Assembly (NCBI RefSeq): GCF_011683915.1
Contig: NZ_JAAQPH010000032.1
Span: 1-44,372, forward strand
Length of the DNA: 44,372 nt
Reading direction: 5' to 3'
Origin: Pelagibius litoralis
Lineage (GTDB): Bacteria > Pseudomonadota > Alphaproteobacteria > Kiloniellales > Kiloniellaceae
Made by a program: the position numbers and the translations under genes. The notes beneath the pieces are model-generated. The model did no database searches and was not told the origin of the DNA. It saw only the letters and a program-made list of their open reading frames with translations. The first letter of the stretch is position 1, and every line of letters begins with the position of its first letter. This document shows, one piece after another, positions 39,777-44,372 of this stretch.

Positions 39777-40568
39777 TTGTCTGGCCGAAGCCTCGCGCGC
39801 AAACGAAGCGATCTTTCCGACTTTGTCACGCGCAATAGAAAGAAACTCACCCCCGCCGATGTCGGGCTGCCGACCACCGGCGGCCGACGCACGCCTGGGC
39901 TCAGGCGCGAAGAGGTCGCCGCGCTCGCGGGCGTCGGGCTCACCTGGTACACATGGTTCGAGCAGGGTCGCGACATCCAAGTCTCGGAGAGCTTCCTCCT
40001 GAATGTCGCCAAAGCCCTGAAACTCGACGACGCCGAGTGCAACCATCTCTTCCTGCTGGCCCATCGGCGTCCGCCGCCTCCAGAAGCGCGCCAATGGCCG
40101 TCGGTCGACCCGCTGATCCAGCAATTGCTGGACGATCTGACGGCGCGGCCGGCTTATGTCTCAAATCTTCGTTGGGATGTCATCGCCTGGAATACGGCGG
40201 CCGATCGCCTGTTCGACTTCTCCGGTCGGGCCCGACGGGACCGCAACATCATCCGCATGGTCTTTGCCGATCCGGACTTCCGGCGACGGCTGCCGGCGTG
40301 GCGGGACGATGCACCCCGACTATTGGCGCAGTTCCGCTACGATCTGGCGACTGCACCGGACGATCCGGCCATGCTTTGGTTGGTCAAAGAGCTGAAGAAA
40401 GTGTCGCCTGATTTTCGGCGCTGGATGGAACAGCCCAGCATGGAAAGCTGTGGCAGGGGAGTCGACGACGTGCTCGCCGGCGACAGCACGCGCCTCAGCT
40501 TCGCTCACGAGATACTGACGGTGGACGAGCACCGCCATCTCAAGATGATCGTCTATTTCCAGAACTGA
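39777..40568 (+). CDS. XRE-family regulator with MmyB-like ligand domain
   Basis: The 263-residue protein has an N-terminal XRE helix-turn-helix (TPGLRREEVAALAGVGLTWYTWFEQGRDIQVSESFLLNVAKALKLDDAE, residues 39-87) followed by the MmyB-like domain (LTARPAYVSNLRWDVIAWNTAADRLF, NIIRMVFADPDFRR, SCGRGVDDVLAGDSTRLSFAHEILTVDE). This domain is thought to bind fatty acid-like ligands. Proteins of this type usually repress a neighbouring dehydrogenase or exporter gene. The start is TTG at 39777, eight bases from AGGAG. It is divergent from the DHA2 exporter. Confidence 0.92.
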   Translation: MSGRSLARKRSDLSDFVTRNRKKLTPADVGLPTTGGRRTPGLRREEVAALAGVGLTWYTWFEQGRDIQVSESFLLNVAKALKLDDAECNHLFLLAHRRPPPPEARQWPSVDPLIQQLLDDLTARPAYVSNLRWDVIAWNTAADRLFDFSGRARRDRNIIRMVFADPDFRRRLPAWRDDAPRLLAQFRYDLATAPDDPAMLWLVKELKKVSPDFRRWMEQPSMESCGRGVDDVLAGDSTRLSFAHEILTVDEHRHLKMIVYFQN

Positions 40569-40695
40569 AAGCTGGCTGCCATATCGTCGGATCGGAGACA
40601 GAGCGGCAAAGGGAGCGCGTCATGGGCCAAGAGCGGCAATTCGCAGGATTTGGCATGTCGACAAGCAAACTACTGTAGCCACCTGCACTCAGCTA

Positions 40696-40709
40696 CTACG
40701 ACGTCGTAG
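40696..40709. repeat. 14-bp perfect palindrome
   Basis: CTACGACGTCGTAG lies in the 229-base gene-free interval between the XRE gene and the IS6 element. It may be an operator or a short hairpin. Nothing else is recognised in the interval. Confidence 0.5.
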
Positions 40710-40797
40710 CTTTGCGCTCTATAGCGAATGAAAAGGCGCTTTATCGAATTCTGACGCGTCGCTAGCGTAGGGCTATAGAGAAGGAATAGTTCGCATT

Positions 40798-41604
40798 GGC
40801 GTTGTCACAAAGTCAGATGTGCCAATTGACCGGCTTCAGCTAGGCTTTCGGGATGGATGCGATCAGCTATCGAAATCATCACTATCCAGCCTCAATCGTC
40901 CAGCGCTCGGTCTGGCTTTATGCTCGGTTCAACCTGAGCCTTCGTGACGTCGAGGAGCTCATGGCCGAACGGGGTATGGTCGTCTCTTACGAAACGGTCC
41001 GCCGATGGGTGGCGCGCTTTGGGCCGCAGATCGCCAAACGCTTACGAGGAACACGGCCACGAGTTCACCCGCAATGGCATCTCGACGAGGTGTATGTTTC
41101 GATTGGCGGTCGTTGGGTGTATCTATGGCGTGCAATCGATCACGAAGGCGAGGTCCTCGACGTCCTGGTTCAATCCAAGCGAGACAAGAAGACGGCGCTG
41201 AAGCTGATGCGCAAGCTCTTGAAGAAGACAGGACTGATGCCGAAGACGATCGTTACGGACAAATGGAGGGCCTACGCCGCGGCGTTTCGCGATCTTGGCC
41301 TGACTGCTTGGCATCATCAGGCGAAGTGGAAGAACAACCGCATCGAAGGATCGCATGTCCGGATCCGACGACGAGAACGATCGATGCAGAGATTTCGGTC
41401 GCCTGGATCAGCTCAACGCTTCCTTTCCACCCATGCCGCCGTCTACAACACCTTCGCTGCTCGCCGACATCTCGTCTCCGCCGCCGAACATCGATATCGC
41501 TGGGATCAAGCTTTCACCGCTTGGCGCCTCGCTGCCGGCCCAACAACCTGAAAACAAGCTCCTCGCGGAAGAATCCGTGGCTAGATCGAGTTTGTGACAA
41601 GGCC
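40798..41604 (+). mobile_element. IS6-family insertion sequence, complete
   Basis: The 807-bp element is bounded by GGCGTTGTCACAAA (40798-40811) and TTTGTGACAAGGCC (41591-41604), inverted repeats matching at 13 of 14 positions. It contains one transposase gene, and the size is right for IS6. The eight bases outside each end do not match (TTCGCATT and GTTTGCTC), so there is no target duplication, which suggests a deletion or cointegrate event after insertion. Its right end cuts a maleylacetoacetate isomerase-like gene. Confidence 0.9.
40853..41551 (+). CDS. IS6-family transposase
   Basis: The 232-residue protein is a full-length IS6-type DDE transposase. The N-terminal helix-turn-helix is YPASIVQRSVWLYARFNLSLRDVEELMAERG. 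The catalytic residues are the Asp in WHLDEVYVSIGG, the Asp in IVTDKWRAY, and the Glu in KNNRIEGSHVRIRRRER. The tail GSAQRFLSTHAAVYNTFAARRHL is also typical. It uses replicative transposition forming cointegrates. It appears intact. Confidence 0.95.
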   Translation: MDAISYRNHHYPASIVQRSVWLYARFNLSLRDVEELMAERGMVVSYETVRRWVARFGPQIAKRLRGTRPRVHPQWHLDEVYVSIGGRWVYLWRAIDHEGEVLDVLVQSKRDKKTALKLMRKLLKKTGLMPKTIVTDKWRAYAAAFRDLGLTAWHHQAKWKNNRIEGSHVRIRRRERSMQRFRSPGSAQRFLSTHAAVYNTFAARRHLVSAAEHRYRWDQAFTAWRLAAGPTT

Positions 41605-41690
41605 GTTTGCTCGTGCGCAAGCCCCTTTAGTGCCAGGGCGATGCGCACGCGATAGGCGGCAGAGGAACGAAAATAGGTGTAGATCCGCAT
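41605..41690 (-). pseudogene. 5' fragment of a maleylacetoacetate isomerase-like GST gene
   Basis: From an ATG at 41690 the minus strand encodes MRIYTYFRSSAAYRVRIALA, then LKGLAHEQ. This is the thioredoxin-fold start of zeta-class glutathione transferases/maleylacetoacetate isomerases, including the SSAAYRVR active-site loop. The frame is cut exactly at the right end of the IS6 element after 28 codons; the remaining 180 or so codons are not in the window. Its upstream side abuts an IS3 relic. Confidence 0.8.
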
Positions 41691-41744
41691 CCAACGCTCG
41701 TTTGCCACAGCAAAGAGTCGAGATTTCCCGGCAAGGCTCTCGAA

Positions 41745-41900
41745 CTGGTCGAGACGAGGCGCGTGCCGATCTGTTCGAGTACATCGAGGTGTTCTACAAT
41801 CGAAAGCGACGCCATGGTTGTCTTGGCAATGTGAGCCCGGCAGACTTCGAAGAGCAGTCAGCCGGATCTTTTGGAACCGTCCACTGAAACGGGGCAAGAC
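41745..41900 (+). mobile_element. IS3-family transposase, C-terminal relic
   Basis: The frame reads GRDEARADLFEYIEVFYNRKRRHGCLGNVSPADFEEQ, the very end of an IS3-group OrfB, then a stop at 41885-41887. CCGTCCACTGAAACGGGGCAAG follows, similar to the right terminal repeat of IS3-group elements. Only about 45 codons remain. It belongs to a different IS3 subgroup from the relic at 913-1339. Confidence 0.78.
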
Positions 41901-41907
41901 GACAGAG

Positions 41908-42429
41908 TTACCCATCTAGGGTGACTGTTTCTAATGATCTAAGTTTGCCGGATCGGACAGCTACGACGTCAATTTTCTCGATCGTGCCAGCTATAGGCAA
42001 CTCTCCAAGTGAAGAGAGTTTTGTCGCCTTCAAAGCTGACTGATCTTTATTGGTAGCGACGGTCATGTGCGGTTGGTAAGGGATACCTAATTTCAGCTGA
42101 GACCTGTACTTTGCTTGATAAAGCGCCTCGTGCAACGCAATGACCTGTTCTCGACCTTTACCGCAAAGCAGATAAATTTTATGAGTTTTTTCAATGGAGT
42201 CATAGTCCATTTCGAAGCGGTCTAGCGTTACTTGGAACTGAGGCATTGCCTCAACGACATCGCGGCAAAGGGTAACGATTTCTTGCGGTTCTACACCCTT
42301 CACACCAAACATCAGAGTTAAGTGGGGTGCCACCAGCTTAGCACGTTCAGGCTCATTTTGCGCACGGAACTGGTCGAGTACTTGTGTGGTGTGAATCTCA
42401 AATTTTGGATAGGTCAACACATAGATCAT
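41908..42429 (-). CDS. 2H phosphoesterase (2'-5' RNA ligase family)
   Basis: The 173-residue protein has the two H-x-T motifs that define the 2H superfamily: PHLTLMFG (H36, T38) and YQPHMTVATN (H121, T123). These form a symmetric active site acting on 2'-5' or cyclic phosphodiester bonds in RNA or nucleotides. The ATG at 42429 (MIYVLTYPKFE) is preferred over a GTG nine codons upstream; neither has a strong ribosome binding site. Base composition is visibly lower in GC than most of the window, so recent acquisition is possible. It has no operon partner. Confidence 0.85.
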   Translation of the reverse strand: MIYVLTYPKFEIHTTQVLDQFRAQNEPERAKLVAPHLTLMFGVKGVEPQEIVTLCRDVVEAMPQFQVTLDRFEMDYDSIEKTHKIYLLCGKGREQVIALHEALYQAKYRSQLKLGIPYQPHMTVATNKDQSALKATKLSSLGELPIAGTIEKIDVVAVRSGKLRSLETVTLDG

Positions 42430-42494
42430 CAGTAAATGATGCCATAGGGTTAACACTTTTTGAAGGTACGGCTAAAGTCTGCTTTGTCCCGCAT

Positions 42495-42530
42495 AGCGGC
42501 CGTTCGCGTCGTTTCAACCGAACGGCCGCT
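42495..42530. repeat. Inverted repeat with 12-bp arms
   Basis: AGCGGCCGTTCG-N12-CGAACGGCCGCT is a perfect inverted repeat in gene-free sequence. It resembles short intergenic repeats common in Rhodobacteraceae and shares the GAACGGCC core with the palindrome at 43113-43128. Confidence 0.65.
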
Positions 42531-42626
42531 CAGGGTCGACTTGAGCCGCTTGTGGTGGCCTTGGCTGGGTCCCGCTCGGACCGCTGTCATCAGCGACAAG
42601 ATTTAGCCAGAAGTGATCATCATGGT

Positions 42627-42671
42627 CCCTGAAGGCGTCGGCTTGTGAGCAAAAGGCGGCGGCCTTCAGGG
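42627..42671. terminator. Inverted repeat followed by T-run
   Basis: CCCTGAAGGC (42627-42636) and GCCTTCAGGG (42662-42671) are perfect 10-bp arms, separated by 25 bases. CTCGCCTCTTTTT follows, ending at about 42684. The long loop is unusual for a simple terminator. It could be a terminator or attenuator-type structure before the NTF2-like gene. Confidence 0.45.
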
Positions 42672-42733
42672 CTCGCCTCTTTTTGGGATTGCAGGCGGCT
42701 TATCGCGAGATTGATCTGTGCTACACTCGTAGA

Positions 42734-43093
42734 ATGAATGCAGAAACGGAAATCGCCGAAGTGCTGTACACTTTGGAAGCTCGCTTAATGGACCCTCTAG
42801 TGCGATGCTCGCCGAGCGTGGTCGATGGCCTTTTGTCCGACGACTTCGTTGAATTCGGGAGCTCCGGTCGCGTTTACGACAAGGCGATCATGATAGAGGC
42901 TTTGCGCCAAGATCCGGGATTTGACGGCCCCCGTACGATCATCAACTTCAAGGCCCTCGAGCTTTCATCTTTGGTCGTGCTTGTCACCTACCGGATTCGC
43001 GAGACAGGTACCATTCGAAGTTCGATTTGGCGGTCCAATGGGGAGTATTGGGAGATGGTATTTCATCAAGGGACCCGTTCTGCGTCCGGGTAA
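42734..43093 (+). CDS. NTF2-like protein (DUF4440-type)
   Basis: The 119-residue protein has the short NTF2-like layout: an N-terminal helix (EIAEVLYTLEARLMDPLVRCSP), SVVDGLLSDDFVEFGSSGRVYDKAIMIEAL, which is the DUF4440 hallmark of a folded sheet with the FxEFGSSG turn, then strands VVLVTYRI and SSIWRSNGEYWEMVFHQGT. Its function is unknown; such proteins may bind small ligands or act on them. The ATG at 42734 is the first that fits the family. It is single and not clearly in an operon. Confidence 0.85.
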   Translation: MNAETEIAEVLYTLEARLMDPLVRCSPSVVDGLLSDDFVEFGSSGRVYDKAIMIEALRQDPGFDGPRTIINFKALELSSLVVLVTYRIRETGTIRSSIWRSNGEYWEMVFHQGTRSASG

Positions 43094-43112
43094 GTGGTGA
43101 CGCCTTTCGGCC

Positions 43113-43128
43113 AGGAACGGCCGTTCCT
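43113..43128. repeat. 16-bp perfect palindrome
   Basis: AGGAACGGCCGTTCCT is a perfect palindrome 19 bases after the NTF2-like gene and 72 before the crotonase gene. It may act as terminator stem or operator. It shares its core with the inverted repeat at 42495-42530. Confidence 0.5.
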
Positions 43129-43200
43129 TGGCGCAATTCCCAAGTTCCGCTCTAAGATCAGTAAGCGGCCTCCCATAACTCCACAAAGAAGGACGGGCAT

Positions 43201-44046
43201 ATGTCTTATGACGGGTACGAGACTTTCAAGGTGGAAACCAAGAATGCAGTGGCCTGGGTCACTTTTGACTATCCCCCGGTGAACATCCAGGGGATCCCAA
43301 TGCTGGATGATCTCAATCGTCTGGCTGAGACGCTGGAACAGGACCGGGATGTGAAGGTGGTCGTGTTCCAGTCCGCCCATCCCGAGATCTTTGTGGCGCA
43401 TGCCGACACGAATTTCTTGAAGGATATGCCGACGCAGGCGGTTGCGAGAGACAGTGTCAAACTGCTCTACCTACAGGAAGTCTTAGAGCGCATCAGCAAG
43501 CTGCCTCAGGCAACCATCGCCAAGGTCGAGGGCTTCGCCCGGGGCGGCGGCCACGAGTTCATGCTGGCCTGCGACATGCGCTTTGCCGCCCGCGGCAAGG
43601 CCAAGTTCATGCAAATGGAAGTGGGAATGGGCATCTTGCCCTGCGGCGGCGGCGCGTCGCGTATGGCGCGCCAAGTGGGCCTCGGCCGGGCCCTGGAAAT
43701 CATCCTGGGCGCCCATGACTTCGACGCTGATCGGGCACAAGACTACGGGACGATCAACCTTGCCCTCGATCCGGAAGAAATCGGACCTTACGTCGAGGAG
43801 CTGGCCGATCGCATTGCCAAGTTTCCAGCCGAGTCCATTGAGGCTTGCAAGCGCGCCGTCTATGCCTCGATCGACCTGCCGATTGGAGAAGCGCTGAAAG
43901 AAGAGGCTTACTGGCTCTACCAGTCGATGAGCAAGACTCCTGCTCAAAAGCGCTTCCAGTACGCCGATGACAATGGCGCGCAGTTCGATATGAGCAATCA
44001 ACGAAGCTGGGATCAGCTCGTTATCGCAATTCAGGACGTAAAATAG
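43201..44046 (+). CDS. Enoyl-CoA hydratase/isomerase (crotonase) family protein
   Basis: The 281-residue crotonase-fold protein has the first oxyanion-hole stretch around VVVFQSAHPEIFVAHADTNFL and the second at VEGFARGGGHEFMLACDMRFAA (residues about 110-131). FMQMEVGMGILPCGGGASRMARQVG follows, whose Glu (in MEVGM) is in the position of a catalytic acid. The usual A-G-A-D-I loop is replaced by VAHADTN, so hydratase activity is not certain. The ATG at 43201 has an AAGAAGGA box. It is a single gene. The substrate is unknown. Confidence 0.88.
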   Translation: MSYDGYETFKVETKNAVAWVTFDYPPVNIQGIPMLDDLNRLAETLEQDRDVKVVVFQSAHPEIFVAHADTNFLKDMPTQAVARDSVKLLYLQEVLERISKLPQATIAKVEGFARGGGHEFMLACDMRFAARGKAKFMQMEVGMGILPCGGGASRMARQVGLGRALEIILGAHDFDADRAQDYGTINLALDPEEIGPYVEELADRIAKFPAESIEACKRAVYASIDLPIGEALKEEAYWLYQSMSKTPAQKRFQYADDNGAQFDMSNQRSWDQLVIAIQDVK

Positions 44047-44202
44047 CTCTGATGGCGCGACTTTAGGACTCCAAGAGTGCGAAGTGTCACCTCTCGGCTT
44101 TCGATAGCGCCTTCTGGCATCCTGCCGCTATCGCGTCGTTCAATGTTTCAACGTCCGGTCAGAAATGGCCCTTGGTTTCCAATACCGGCCCCGGGGCCAA
44201 TT

Positions 44203-44372
44203 TTATTGAGACGGGGGCGTTTTATTACCCCTGCCTTGGCCCTGTCCGCCGCCTGTGGCATCCAACGCCGCTTTGCAAGCTGCCGAGACCTTGTCCTTGT
44301 TGGCCTCCAAGCAGGCACGGGCCTCACCGCTGCCATGGGTCTGGCCGGCGCAGTACGTTTCAAGGTCAGCCG
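44203..44372 (-). CDS. Cysteine-rich repeat protein, C-terminal part (runs off the window)
   Basis: The last 55 codons of a leftward gene end at TAA 44205-44203 and continue past the right edge of the window. The sequence ADLETYCAG, QTHGSGEARACLEANKDKVSAACKAAL has the spaced cysteines of the cysteine-rich (FGFR/GLG1-like) repeat found in small bacterial periplasmic proteins. A Gly/Gln-rich tail (DATGGGQGQGRGNKTPPSQ) follows. The N-terminus, and whether it has a signal peptide, cannot be seen. Confidence 0.7.
   Translation of the reverse strand, partial: ADLETYCAGQTHGSGEARACLEANKDKVSAACKAALDATGGGQGQGRGNKTPPSQ

Noticed and set aside
40790-41612. 8-bp target duplication of the intact IS6 element
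   Set aside because: The flanks TTCGCATT and GTTTGCTC are not alike.

Overview
The window looks like an accessory region (genomic island or extrachromosomal replicon) of an alphaproteobacterium, most likely a Rhodobacteraceae/Roseobacter-type organism. Reasons: high GC, tightly overlapping ATGA/GTGA/TGATG operon junctions, TRAP and tripartite tricarboxylate (TTT) transporters, a typical set of FCD-GntR, LysR, MmyB-type XRE and Rrf2 regulators, and many decayed insertion sequences. No rRNA, CRISPR array, replication gene or complete tRNA was found.

Layout. 1-3.1 kb is debris: an alpha/beta hydrolase pseudogene fused in frame to an IS3-type transposase tail, a GNAT gene, and a truncated LysR gene. 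3.1-16.6 kb is one long leftward operon for sugar-acid catabolism. In transcription order it reads: relics of an older TTT transporter, enolase-superfamily sugar-acid dehydratase, 2-keto-3-deoxy-L-arabinonate dehydratase, FCD-GntR regulator, PdxA-like dehydrogenase, alpha-ketoglutarate semialdehyde dehydrogenase, TctC-TctB-TctA, lactonase-like amidohydrolase, TRAP DctP-DctQ-DctM, cyclase-family hydrolase. The core logic is sugar lactone -> L-pentonate -> 2-keto-3-deoxypentonate -> alpha-ketoglutarate semialdehyde -> alpha-ketoglutarate, fed by two unrelated binding-protein-dependent importers. A GntR-type operator lies at the promoter.

16.7-25.9 kb: an IS6 relic, an FkbM methyltransferase, a cytochrome b561, and a rightward operon of CDP-alcohol phosphatidyltransferase, membrane-anchored sulfatase-fold enzyme, NMT1/THI5-type ABC importer (Tat-exported binding protein, ATPase, unusual double-length permease) and a GT4 glycosyltransferase. 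26.3-32.5 kb holds two regulator-centred modules: LysR with divergent MFS, and LysR with divergent NTF2-like/SDR/SDR/DMT exporter operon.

32.5-35 kb looks like an integration hot spot: two separate 3'-terminal tRNA fragments (tRNA-Ser-like and tRNA-Arg), repeated AGTGGAAACC motifs, a Phd/PemK-like toxin-antitoxin pair with two strong palindromic operators and a frameshifted toxin 3' end, and an IS1595 relic. 35-37.7 kb is a compact, possibly redox-related cluster: Rrf2 regulator and CGFS glutaredoxin, divergent from a MarR regulator with a six-cysteine tail, a DUF6522-like protein, two small unknown proteins and a CHCC zinc-finger protein. 37.7-40.6 kb has a decayed copy of a divergent MFS/XRE pair immediately beside the intact pair. 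40.8-44.4 kb has an intact IS6 element that cuts a maleylacetoacetate isomerase-like gene, an IS3 tail, a 2H phosphoesterase, an NTF2-like protein, an enoyl-CoA hydratase-family protein and the end of a cysteine-rich repeat protein.
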